From assembly GCF_024713975.1 (NCBI RefSeq), contig NC_091098.1:14432316-14496315 (forward strand): a DNA stretch of 64,000 nucleotides, in the 5' to 3' direction. This DNA is from Paralichthys olivaceus. Its lineage: Eukaryota; Chordata; Actinopteri; Pleuronectiformes; Paralichthyidae. The stretch's first letter is position 1. Every line of letters starts with the position of its first letter. The notes below the pieces were generated by a model. The model was not told the origin of the DNA. It ran no database searches and saw nothing but the letters and a program-made list of their open reading frames with translations. Shown here one piece after another: positions 41,788-52,567 of the stretch. A program made the position numbers and the translations under genes.

Positions 41788-41949
41788 TCAGAAGCAGAAC
41801 ATTATTTACTTTCTCCCATAAAAAACACTTCATAGAAAACAAACTCTTCTGAACCTTGATAAACAGAAAAAAACTGTATGAGAAATTTAATGAGATATTT
41901 AACTTTGAAATAAATAGCAGTAAAGCTCAGTGAAGCCCCCCCCCCTAGA

Positions 41950-42064
41950 GAAAGTGGATCGGTCTGAAACAGATGTCCCAGGCGTCACTCTCACACAGGA
42001 TCAGAAAGTGTGGACTGCTGCTGTGTGCAGGGAAGATGCAGTAGAGGAGCACAGAGCCAACAGA
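41950..42064 (+). other. Possible untranslated first exon of inava
   Basis: A segment of higher complexity than its surroundings ends with AGCCAACAGA followed by a strong donor GTGAGTAC. It could be a 5' untranslated exon spliced to the acceptor at 47051. Only the donor and the composition support this. Confidence 0.2.
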
Positions 42065-42903
42065 GTGAGTACAGCTTTTTAATAAGGTTTACTACATGAG
42101 AGGAAAGATGAGCAGAGAGAGAGCTGCAACAGGATTATAACCACAGTGTGTGAGAGAGGTGGGGGGAGGCACAAGACCATAACGTTTTAATAAACATTAC
42201 AGTCACCAGTGTTAAAGAAGTGGCTATTTCTGCTGTTTCTAATCCCTTCAAGCAAAAATACTCCAAAGCATCATGCCATTGTGATTGGTGCTCTCTCTTC
42301 TTCCAAGTTGCACAGTAATAGCAATGGAGTTACTTAATTTAGTTATCCTACCAAAATATTTTAAAGTAAGTTAGTACAGTAGCATTTGGAAGATAGTACT
42401 CAGAATGTCTACTTTCATGATGTTATATAATCGACCCCCCCTCTTGTGCTGCAAAATGAAAAAATAAATGATAAATGTTGTGCTTTTGTGATACACTTAA
42501 AGTGAGTAGTTATAACATAAATGTGCAGTTTAAAGTACACCTCTCTCTTAAAAGATTTGTGTGAAATTGAAATACTCAAGTAAAAGAAAGTACCTAGAGT
42601 TGTAGCAGTATTTCTGTACATAGGTATTTAGTTACTTTTCCACACTGGTAACTTACTTAACTCAACCGTCTGTACTTCACTACAGTGATGAGGGACTTAT
42701 AATGTGCTCGAGTATTTTCTGCTTGTACTCATTAGTACTTCAATTAAATAACTACTTATAGTAATCTAATACCAAAATGAAAGGAACCACTCTTTGAAAT
42801 GAGTAGATTTACTTCTGATTTTACAAATGTATTATTGTTGATACCACTGTATTTTATTTACGTAAAAAAATAAAATGCAGAACTTTAATTGTAATGGATT
42901 ATT

Positions 42904-43265
42904 ATTGTATAGTATAGTATAGTGTGGTGTAGTGTAGGATAATATAGTGTGGTGTGGTATAGTATAGTATAGTGTGGTGTAGTGTAGTATAGTATAGTAT
43001 AGTGTGGTGTAGTGTAGTATAGTATAGTGTGGTGTAGTGTAGTATAGTATAGTGTGGGGTAGTGTAGTATAGTATAGTGTGGAGTAGTGTAGTATAGTGT
43101 GGGGTAGTGTAGTATAGTATAGTGTGGTGTAGTGTAGTATAGTATAGTATAGTGTGGTATAGTATAGTATAGTGTGGTATAGTATAGTATAGTATAGTGT
43201 GGTATAGTATAGTATAGTATAGTATAGTATAGTATAGTATAGTATAGTATGGTGTAGTGTAGTAT
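42904..43265. repeat. Pentanucleotide satellite (AGTAT / AGTGT / GGTGT units)
   Basis: About 360 bases built from 5-base units with TAGTATAGTGTGGTGTAGTG-type higher-order blocks. All three minus-strand frames read through as Tyr/Thr/Ile/Leu-rich repeats, which explains the long apparent ORFs. It has no coding meaning. A weaker, scattered continuation is seen near 43325-43370. Confidence 0.95.
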
Positions 43266-43270
43266 AGGCA

Positions 43271-46200
43271 TGGCAAGGCAATTTTATTTACAAAGAACTG
43301 AAAGCCCATTAAAAGAATATTTAATATAGTAGAGTATAGTATAGTAGAATAGAGTATATGGTAAATATAGTATATATAATAAAAGATCTGAGTACAACTA
43401 CTGTTGTTTTTACGATCTGTAAAACAAAAGTTATTTACCATCTGTATTGTTAATATCACTAAATATGTGTGTTGGGTTCTTGCCAAATGATAACATGTTC
43501 TGTATTTTACCATTAATATTTAATTGGTTGCTTTCACTTTAATAGATAAAAAACTCTAGGACTTATGTGGGTCTTCAGACTTGAGGGTTGCAGAGGTTTG
43601 CGCCCACTGCAGCAGAATAAACACAATCCCCCTACGGTCGTCATGTTGACAGACATGCAGTGCTACTGTGGTGCCAAAGACAACACCTCTGTGTTGATAT
43701 GCCCCTGGAGTCACCCAGGTTTCTTTGGTGTTAGCTGTGGCCACGGGTGAAAGGCTGAACCTACTTCCTGCCAGTGGCCTGTGCTGACACCAGTGTCCAC
43801 TCTGAGGCGTCAGACTCAGAGGGACAAGGTGCAGTGATCCCCGGACGGCCCTTCAGCCTCTGGTGAACAATGGAGCATCTCTTCTTGCCCTCTCTATTTA
43901 CGTTGTTGCTGGGCTGTGACACTGCTGCTGTGTCTGGGCAGCATATGGCCTCCAGAGACCGAGAGCAGGCTGGTGTGGTGCTTATTACCCCTGTATTGTG
44001 TCTGTTGGAAAGCTGCAAGACGCTGCACTGCTCGACAGTGTTGATTTGAATGAGCACTGACAAATAAAAGAGGCTCACAGTGTTTAAGCCTTTAATATAA
44101 CTGTCTCACAGCGATGGCTCACATTAACTTCATGTTATCATAGCCTCCACTCTGCGTTTTGCTGGTGTCTGTGGAGTTTCCAAACTCAACACTGTTTCTT
44201 AAGGCTAAGATCTGACTCCACTGACGTGCTGTGTAAGACAATACTCCATTTTTTTTCTATTCTGCCGCTCCCCCACATTGATGCACTTTTCTTCCAGCAG
44301 CCCATAGTATGTAGAGTGGATCCATTTTGCTGAATGGATTTTGGCTTCTCATCAGACTCTGAAATAAGGCATGCTGTAAAGTCGTTTGGTTTCTTCCATA
44401 GTATCAGCACTCAGCGGAGAATCTTAATTACAGGGTTCAAACAGGCCTTGGTCTGGTTTCAGGCATCCCTCACTGTTTCCTCGGCGAGGCCGGTCCCCGT
44501 TGGTAATTCCTGGGCCGACCACAGTGGTAATGAGCACGGCGGCGGTGGCGGCATTCCAGGAGATCGCAGCTCCAGAGGCTCATGGGAAAGGGTGGTGGGG
44601 GAAGTCTGGGAGACAGTGAGTCCACATCGTGATCTCTTGCCATAAACACCCACTTCCGTTGATGTTGCGCTGTCACGGTCGGGTGAGTAAGTGAGGATGG
44701 GTGGGGACCTTCAGCTCGCATCCCTGACACATTTCCAGAGTCTTCATTAGCAGTGATCACACGCTCATCTCAATTATGATGTTATGACTACATCAATCTA
44801 GTCAGCCGGGTGGAGACAGTGCTATCAGCTCCTAACCTTTCAGGAAATGGGTCTCTGTTACTGTTACACCAAAGAAGAGTGTTTTTTTTCTTCCGTGAGT
44901 CAAGGTTTCTTTATGAAAGCTATGATAAATGGCTTTGCAATAAGCTGCAACTTCTCGTGAGATTCACTCAGTCACCCACTCACTCAGCCTATAGCTCTGA
45001 CCACAGACTCTTGTGAAAGTCTTCAGAGAGTTATGGGGTGTAAGTGGGTAAATCCCACATTACTCTGCCTGTGTCTGATTACCGGGCTGGATTCCTGTTG
45101 ACGTCTTTCAGTTTGAGAGCACTGCAGAGTTGAAGCTGGGTGTTTTTGAGAGTACAGCAGACCCCGGCCTCACGGGGTAAAAATATAACTCAGCACTGTT
45201 CTTTTCGCCACCTCTCCACTGCAGACATGTCTCAATATCGGCCAAACAATGCTGATGAGGCCTGAAGCCGAGTCGTCAGCAGATATTGTGCCTACAGCAG
45301 ATTATTCAGGCCGGCCGGTGGATACAGGGCCTTTGTTGCACTGTTGTTTTACTGACTCGAGCTGCCTCGCTCTGCCTCATTGTGCTACCGGCTGTTCGTA
45401 TAGCTGTGTCAGTTCACATGAGTTGTTGTGGTGAATGGGTCCGGCCGATGGGATACACAATAATATCCTGTGAGAGGAGGTTCTCATCCTCACGGGCTCC
45501 CATTCTTCCTGGTCCCTGCAGGAAAAGGCCTGATACAGATCTCCAAACACGGAGCATGAGACAGGAGCTGAGGATTAAACACAGCAGCCCTCACAACACA
45601 CTCATTCATGTTGTGTTTTTAAGTCACCCTGCCCCCCCCCCTTTATTCCTCACTAATAACACATAATTTTCTTCCTATTCTTTGATTGTTAGCAAGATTA
45701 CACAAAACATACTGGATGGATTACCATGAAACTTGGATGGATGTGATATGAGTCTAGGTGTGGTGTGGCTCTGGATGAGGGTCTTCTGATCTTTGCACTG
45801 TGAGATTTTTTTACATTTTCTCTTTTTTACCGAGAAATAATTCATGGATCTTGATGGAAAAAATTATAGTATATTCAGGGAACTGATATCTATGAGTGTG
45901 GGAATTTGGTGCAGCTTGATGGGTGTTGGAGGAGGTATGTGCCCTACAGAGTGATAATCGAGTATTTACATGATTTTAACACAGAAGCTGCCTCATGACT
46001 CCTCAAGTTTCTGAACTGTCACTTTAACGAATGTGTGGCATTGATGTAATGCAAGCCAATGATATTCTTATAATGTTAGTGCCCATGATATCGTCTCTGG
46101 TGGCCTGGTGGCCTTTTTAATGAGAAGTTGAGGGTGTTAGCAGACATGTGAGATCAAGAACAAACTTGAGCTATAATAAAAATAAAGGCAGCATTTTTTG

Positions 46201-46950
46201 GAATTTGTTTTTCTCTTGACCTGAGGTGATTTGGGCAAATCAGTCACACACAGATCTCCTGGCCTGTTTTTAAAAGCCTTGACTTATGACTGAATGTAAT
46301 CTCCAATTCGTTAATGTCACTGTTTTCCTCTTCTTGCAGTCGTTCCTTTCCGGATCTTGTTTTGGGTCATTGTCAGTCAGATGTTTGGTGGGAAAGCGAC
46401 AATGGAGCAGTGTGGGCCATAAACATCAATTGTGCTGGCCTGTTTATGAAAGTGTGTTATTGAAAATGGACAGCGTTGCACAGGAGTCAGCAGGCACCTT
46501 GTGATCCGATGCTGTGTGGACAAGCCCAGCATTGAGACATTCTTCCACTTCAAAGCCCCCAGAGGGTTTTCTGGACACTGGTTGAATGGGAGCTGCAGGA
46601 GGGGTGTGCGGGGGGAACAGGTGCAGTCCCTGAGTGGGGTAATTCCTGCCGCCATCTGCTTTCTTTTTTGGGGTCTGGGCTCTTTAAACGCCCTCTGACA
46701 CGCCTCACGGTGACACGCTCCCCTAGCCAGCCGCACCGTGCCCCGTCACCATGGCATCACGATTCGGATTAACCCCTGCACATGTGCCGAGTCAACCGTG
46801 GGGGTCTGCCTCTTTTGTGATTGAGCATGGGAGGCAGAGGGATGAGGAGGAGGAGGAGGAGGGGGAGGAGGGAGGTGCGGAGCTGCATGGATAAGTGTGT
46901 GAAAGGACACTCGCCAGTCATTCACTTTTGTTAAGTAAAGCAGCAGGAGC
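43271..46950. other. Intergenic upstream of inava, no gene seen
   Basis: Several open frames (near 44334 and 45286) lack recognisable motifs and splice support. The stretch from 46730 to 46900 is GC-rich and purine-rich (GAGGAGGAGG), plausibly inava promoter sequence. A MITE-like repeat lies at 45689-45953. Confidence 0.5.
45689..45953 (+). mobile_element. Dispersed MITE-like repeat, copy A (5' truncated)
   Basis: It shares AAGATTACACAAAA, ACCATGAAACTTGGATGGAT, ATTCATGGATCTTGATG and GGAGGAGGTATGTGCCCTAC with copies B and C. This family is widespread in fish genomes, its ends carry short inverted CCTCCGCC-like motifs, and it encodes no protein. Confidence 0.6.
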
Positions 46951-46954
46951 CAGT

Positions 46955-47051
46955 ATGAATGAAGCCATGTGGCTCCAAAACAACAGGAGAATCTTTACTC
47001 CTCTAAGTGACCAGTCTGATTTCACTAACTCCAACAAACCTTCTCCTACAG
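46955..47051 (+). other. Candidate alternative first coding exon of inava
   Basis: ATG at 46955 opens 32 codons (MNEAMWLQNNRRIFTPLSDQ onward) that end in phase 1 at ACAG before GTATTT. This is the same phase as the main first exon, so it could splice to inava exon 2 as an alternative N-terminus. The same CCTTCTCCTACAG also looks like a splice acceptor leading to the main ATG at 47084. The sequence does not decide between them. Confidence 0.4.
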
Positions 47052-47083
47052 GTATTTAAACAACTTGAGAGCACAGAGGGAAG

Positions 47084-50000
47084 ATGACGGCCATCGAGAG
47101 TAAAGAGGAGATCAGTGACACCGACAGTGGGATTATCCTGCACTCTGGTAGGAACACTGTGAGGAGATTATCAACACAGAAATACAGCATCTAACTTCCA
47201 AACATTTCATCTTCAGACTCAGGCTGAATTATCAATAACAAAAGTTCATATTTGAAAGTTTACATTTAAGAATACATCCGCCAATAGTCAATTTTAATCA
47301 TAAAAAGCAAAAACAACATTTTTTGATAAAAATCTTTTAAGTTTATTTTAATTCATGTTAAAATGTGATGTACCTAGATGGGAAAAAAATTATGTTTCAA
47401 AATAAAAGGGGATTTTTATTGTTATTTATAAACCAATATATACACTGGCACTGATTGTTGTATTTCTCACTAAGCTAAAAATGGCAATCACTGACGTGCT
47501 GCTCACATAATCGACTCACAGTCATGGCAACAGCCCACATGACCCGGCACCATGCAGGCTGGAGAAAACACCAACAACAGACAACAAAAAGCTATTATAC
47601 TGTGGAGCACCCACCTGCTTAGATACAAGATATAAGAACCAATGTTAGTGTAAATCCAGAAGAAACAGTTATAAAAATACTTCAGCTGTTCTGAGTGAAA
47701 CTAACTGTAGTGTGTGTGATGCCAAACAGAATATTGATGTATATTTCCACGCTCGATACAGATGCTGATGAGGAAAGCTTGATCTGATCCTCTCTGTGTT
47801 TCCTCTGCAGGTCCAGACAGCCCCACGTCTCCGGTGAAGGACCTGACTACTCACACCAGAGCCCTGAAGCTGAAGCACCAGTCCCTGGAGGAGCGTCTGG
47901 AGCTGTGCCTGCTGGAGTTGAGGACGCTCTGCATCAGAGAGGCAGTAAGTAGCCCTGGTAGATGTAACCATGTAAGCACTAACAAGCTTTTATTTCTAAT
48001 GAAGAGCTCCTTAATGAAAGGTTAGGACAGTGTTCTTGGTGTCAGGGTCATAACTACGTCTGCCAAGGAGGTTGTTTTCATGCCTGTCTGTTTGTTTGTT
48101 GGTTTGTTTGTTAGACTGTGAGTAAGATTTAGCAAAAACTACTACTAACTACTTTAAACTACTATAGTCTGGGTCAGAGAAGAAACCATTATATTTTGGT
48201 TTGGATCTGGATCAGGGGGCAGATCCAGGATTTCTTTAACATTGCGAGATAGAGTGTTTTTTAACAGAGATTAATTCATGGATCTTGATGACTTGGATAA
48301 AAATTTAAATCTGGATCTAGTGAATTTAAATGTGATGTCATGAGCCTCGGTGGAGGAATTGCCATTCTAGTTTTTCCATTAATGTAATCTTTTATTTTGT
48401 TTTTGCAGGAGCTGACTGGTTCACTTCCCTCTGACTATCCTCTGATGCCAGATGAAAAGCTTCCCCGGGTCCGAAGGAGGATTGGAGCTTCCTTCAAGCT
48501 GGACGAAGGTCTCATCCATCTGAATAATCAGGTACGAGCCACGATCAGTGTTCAGTAGCTTTGATAACAAAGACGCTTCAATTCATGAGCGAAAAAACTA
48601 AATATCAGAACTTGCCTCTATCCCAGGATTCAGAGCTGCATTCGCTGGAAACTGACTTGGCTCTACAGCAGCAGATTTATGAGGCGGCTCGCAAACTCTC
48701 ACTGGAGGAGAAACTCAGTAAACCGCAGAAGAAGAGCCGGCTGCAGCAGTGCAAGAGGGAGGAGAAGAAAGTGAAGGATCTGCAGGAGGCCGTGATCCAG
48801 CACAGGATCAAGAGCGAGTGCAACTCACCATGCATCAGCATCGCAACCAGTCGAAACAAAGGTGAGGGAGGCTGCTGCTCCCTGCAGGCCCATGTGTACA
48901 CTGCACTCATGAACAGACTAATATAATGCTTGTTTTCTGTGTGCAGATGTTTGCATGTCTGATGACAGCTCCCTCTCTGATGTGGTGGCTCTGGATGAAG
49001 GTGAGTGGGGGGTTCATTTATATACACATCATCACTCTCTCATTCTTGGTTTCAAACATGTAGAGGACAGAAGTCAGTGAGAGAGGAAGTAGCAAATCAG
49101 AATCAGAATAAGAAATACTTCAATTTCAAATTCAAACGTCACAAAGGTCCTGAGCAAGCGATGAAAAAGCAGGTATAGCAGTACGAGTAAGTACTAAGCA
49201 AAAAAATGCAGCGTAATCAAAATAAATCAAATTAAACAAGAAGACAAAAAGGAAATGGAAAAGATGTGCATAAGTAGAAATACATCTGCAATATAGATCA
49301 ACATGATATGTAAGTTAAGTATACACAGTATACATGTTTACACTTATTTACAACAGTAATGTAATCAAAAGTACATTCGAAATATTCTGTAGCACGGCAT
49401 GCAGTTAAAGGTGTTGTAGAAGAACAATCGTGTCAGCATTGAGATATCTTCAAAGTACCAAAAGTACAAGCACTCATGATGCAGAATATTAATATTAATA
49501 GATATATTTATAATGTAGCATTATTGATGAATATTGCAGCTAGTGCAGTAAAGTTTAATCATAATATGTAGCTTCTTAACCTGTACATTTTTCACCATAG
49601 ATGAATCAAGCCATATTTGATCTAGACCTATAGATATAAATATATATATATATATAATATTTGATTTGTTAATTACAGTTTGTTTTTCTAACTTGAGTCT
49701 GCAATGCTATGGGTAGTTATGTAAATACATGTAGTGCAGTAAAGAGCATACTCCTGATCGACCTTCTCTCTGACCGTCCACAGACTTGGACTCGTCCAGC
49801 CCTCTCTCTCCTCCTGTGTTGGACACCTCCTATTCCGACCCCCTCCAGCTGTCATCGAAGCCCCTGCAGTCATCAAGTCAGCTCAGTGTGGAGCGCTCTC
49901 CTATCCAGAACTCTCCGTGGAAAGAGTCCAGTCTGGACCAGCCGTACCAGAAGGCGACGAAACCTCAGTCTGCGTGCAGCAGCAGGTCCAGGTAGGATTG

Positions 50001-51735
50001 TGTTAACAACATATTGAATAGAGTCCTGCACCGGGTTGGAAACCCACAGATAACCGCATTAAAAGTTTAAAGGCTATAAAAATGTTTGTCTCAAATGTAA
50101 ACACTTTACTCATAAAATTCACCTCCAGTAGTTTTCAGGTAAGCTCCCTCATTCTTAGTATAATTTCATCCTATACACTATATTTACTACTAAAAACACT
50201 GGGTCAAATGTCAGTTTTCACACAGCTATAGCTTCACATTCATAGTTTTGGATGGATGTGCCAAACCAGTACTGTATTATACTATACAGGTAAAACTGTG
50301 ATCTACATCTTGTCCATGTTTACATTTCTCAGCTTCTATTGAAACATGTTTCAATTTGATATTTAAAGATGAAATATTTATCAGTATAAAATGAATATGT
50401 GTAAGTTGCCCTCGTGCCACTGGTTCAGCTTTTATGAGGGACAGTCTGCAGTAAGGAGACCTGCTACATGCTGCAGGACTCATGTTGTCCCTCCTGTGTT
50501 TGCTGTGTGCAGTAGTCCAGCAGGAACCCAGGTATCAACAGAGAGCTGCAGGATTCCTCTGTCTCAGTTCATCAAGAACTCGGCCCTGCGCCACAACCAC
50601 TCCACCAGCGCCCCCTCCACCCCAGAGCTGCACATACGTCGCCAGTATTCCCAGTCCTTCAGGTAAATTACACAGATTCATCAATCACCTAAAGTTCAAA
50701 GATCATAACAACACACAGACTTTAGTTTTACAGTTTCACATGATGTGTCTTCTCAGACTTACCAAAAATAAACTGTCTGCTGACGCGGAGCGCCTCGGTT
50801 CAAACGGTCGAGGACGAGCCAAGCTTCCCCAGCGGCGCTGCCTGGCCGACCTGATGGTGCGTTCTCCAGAGTACTCCCCCCTGCGTCTGTACCAGTCCAG
50901 CTCTGAGGACAGCAGCTCGGAGCACTCTTCCTCCTCCTACATCAGCTCTCCTGGGAGGGATGTCCCCACTGAGGTCCCAAAGCTCTGCCCGCCACCTTAC
51001 GGATTCCACTTCGGAGCGCAGAAAAAAGGACTCTCCACCTTCCCCAGCTCCAACAAGAACAACAACCAGTCTCAGCTCGCCACCAGCAATGTCAAGGCCA
51101 CAGCAGAAGACAGCCCCCTCTCCCCTCAAGACCTGGACATGGGGAAGTGCTTCTTGTCATCCCCACCTGTGGCGCGTCGTCCTCAGCAAAGACAGTGTCA
51201 AGAGAGGGCGCCATCCCCACGGAGAATCCTGAAGCCCCCTCCGCCTTACACCAGGCTTGTGCGGGCGCCCTCTCTGAAGGAGTACCCCAACCACGCCATC
51301 AGGCTGATGCCCAGGGAGATTGTGTCAGAGGAGCTGAGGTCGTGGCATCAGAGAAACCAGCTTCAGAAGTTATGGCCGGACAGCGTGGATCAGCAGAGCT
51401 CCACCTTACCCCACCTGCATCCATTTAAACAGGTTGGTACTTATAATGATGTAAATCATTCAGACAGGAGGAATTAAAGGAACAGTGTGTAAGATTTAGG
51501 ATCAATTGACAGAAATTAAATATAATATTCCCCATAGCTCCCTTGTTATTTGAACCATCACATTTGTTTTTGCATTTTTGCTTTAAAAAAGTACAGAATA
51601 CTCAAGATGAGCACTGATCTCATGTTAATGTATTTTTCGCAGGGCCCAGGTAATGTGATTCTCCAGAGAGCTGTAGACGGGACTCCACTCCAGTGGTTCG
51701 TGGCCGAGGACGCTGAAATCGTGAGCCAGGTGTAG
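47084..51735 (+). CDS. inava: Innate immunity activator protein (C1orf106 homologue)
   Basis: CUPID-domain (DUF3338) protein that binds cytohesins and acts in NOD2-linked signalling and epithelial junction stability in mammals. Nine coding exons: 47084-47147, 47811-47944, 48409-48531, 48627-48861, 48947-49000, 49784-49991, 50513-50662, 50757-51432, 51643-51735, all in phase, 578 residues (human about 660). Matches are KEEISDTDSGIILHSG (human KDEVSDTDSGIILQSG), AELTGSLPSDYPLMP, KVRRRIGA-like RVRRRIGASFKLD, SDDSSLSD, IQNSPWKESSLDQPY, LVRAPSLKEYP, VSEELRSWHQRNQLQ and the end GTPLQWFVAEDAEIVSQV. CUPID spans about residues 22-160 with coiled coil; the middle is Ser/Pro-rich and likely disordered. 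The C-terminus SQV fits a class I PDZ ligand. Teleosts may carry two copies. Confidence 0.93.
48053..48362 (+). mobile_element. Dispersed MITE-like repeat, copy B, in inava intron 2
   Basis: It begins ACTACGTCTGCCAAGGAGGT and ends near GCCTCGGTGGAGGAATTGCC, so the ends are short inverted CCTCxGCC motifs. The middle has TGGATCTGGATCAGGGGGC and ATTCATGGATCTTGATG, shared with copies A and C. Non-coding. Confidence 0.65.
49001..49783. other. inava intron 5, holds a weak dispersed-repeat remnant
   Basis: AATCAGAATCAGAATAAGAA at 49097 followed by ATACTTCAATTTC resembles a degraded copy of the fish repeat tail seen at 6680 and 59765. A TA run lies near 49637-49657. No exon. Confidence 0.4.
50121..50195 (+). 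repeat. Direct repeat, copy 1 (inava intron 6)
   Basis: A segment of about 75 bases, CACCTCCAGTAGTTTTCAGG through ATACACTATATTTACTACT, recurs with about 80% identity at 52033. Confidence 0.6.
51479..51550 (+). mobile_element. Truncated left end of the MITE found in elapor1
   Basis: AAAGGAACAGTGTGTAAGAT, then GACAGAAATTAAATATAATA, matches the left end of the 15952-16328 element and the inverted form of its right end. It begins 46 bases after the inava exon 8 donor. Confidence 0.55.
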
Positions 51736-52032
51736 CTGAGACCTCTGCAGCCTCTTCAGTAGGATGTACTTTGTGCTATTCATTTTTATTTATCTCTGTA
51801 TTTATTACGTCTTTGGACTCTCTGTGAGATTGTATGTTGACATGATGCAGAAAACACGGACCTGTTGGTACCCTCTCTTCTTTTAATTTAAAACTTAATG
51901 TAAGGTGATATGCCACTTCTATTTATTTTTAAATTAACTTCCTATACATGTTGATACAAATTTGTTGCGGTGAACTGCGGTTCATAAATTTCATAAATGT
52001 GTGGGATGGAAAGTTTCTTTGTTGCTTGCACA

Positions 52033-52107
52033 CACCTCGAGTAGTTTTCAAAAAAGCTCCCTCATTCCTAATATAATTTCAACCGATACACTATATTTAT
52101 CTACTGT
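52033..52107 (+). repeat. Direct repeat, copy 2 (inava 3' UTR)
   Basis: ACCTCGAGTAGTTTTC through ATACACTATATTTATCTACT matches 50121-50195. It lies in the presumed inava 3' untranslated region. Confidence 0.6.
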
Positions 52108-52179
52108 TTAAAGTTTCCCTTTGCAACATAGAGAATTATTACTGAAATTTCGATACACCTTTGAAAATGAATCTTTATA

Positions 52180-52182
<3 letters not shown>

Positions 52183-52215
<33 letters not shown>
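52183..52215. repeat. (TA)n microsatellite
   Basis: An uninterrupted TA run in the presumed inava 3' UTR. Confidence 0.9.
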
Positions 52216-52218
<3 letters not shown>

Positions 52219-52391
52219 ACATCTCTCTATCCATGACGTGAAGTAAGATTGATCTTAACGTTTGCTTTTAACTCTTGATAACTAATCACTGATGCCTTTA
52301 ACAGTGGTTTGATGAATGTTTTCACTGCAGTTTGGGGTTTTGTTACTAACCAAGGGATTGTATCAGTTTTGATATTTTTTTGTATATTTAT

Positions 52392-52463
52392 AATAAATAT
52401 AAAAATGAGACCGAAAATTATTTTTGTGGTATTTTTTTATCTAGAAGGTGGAGATGAAATAAA
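52392..52463 (+). terminator. inava poly(A) signals (two)
   Basis: AATAAA at 52392-52397 and again at 52458-52463, about 660-720 bases after the stop codon. Confidence 0.5.
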
Positions 52464-52493
52464 GAATTTCAGAACAGAGTTACACCAAAATGT

Positions 52494-52499
52494 TTTATT
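52494..52499 (-). terminator. IRAG/LRMP-family gene poly(A) signal
   Basis: AATAAA on the minus strand, 69 bases after the stop. It lies 31 bases from the distal inava signal on the other strand. Confidence 0.6.
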
Positions 52500-52567
52500 T
52501 TTATAAACAAAGAGCTTTTGCAGCCGGGTGGATTACACACGTAGTCGAATGGTTCCAGAAGAACAGA

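Noticed and set aside
42832-43513. Long minus-strand ORFs up to 203 codons rich in Tyr, Thr, Ile and Leu
   Set aside because: They arise from the pentanucleotide satellite, which lacks stops in all minus frames; no start context, motif or splice support.
44334-44760. Overlapping ORFs of about 100 codons on both strands
   Set aside because: GC-rich chance frames with no homology, no splice signals and no start context.
50482-51477. 331-codon plus-strand ORF taken as a single gene
   Set aside because: It reads through an intron; its frame differs from inava exon 7 in the first part, and only the portion from 50757 is real exon 8 of inava.
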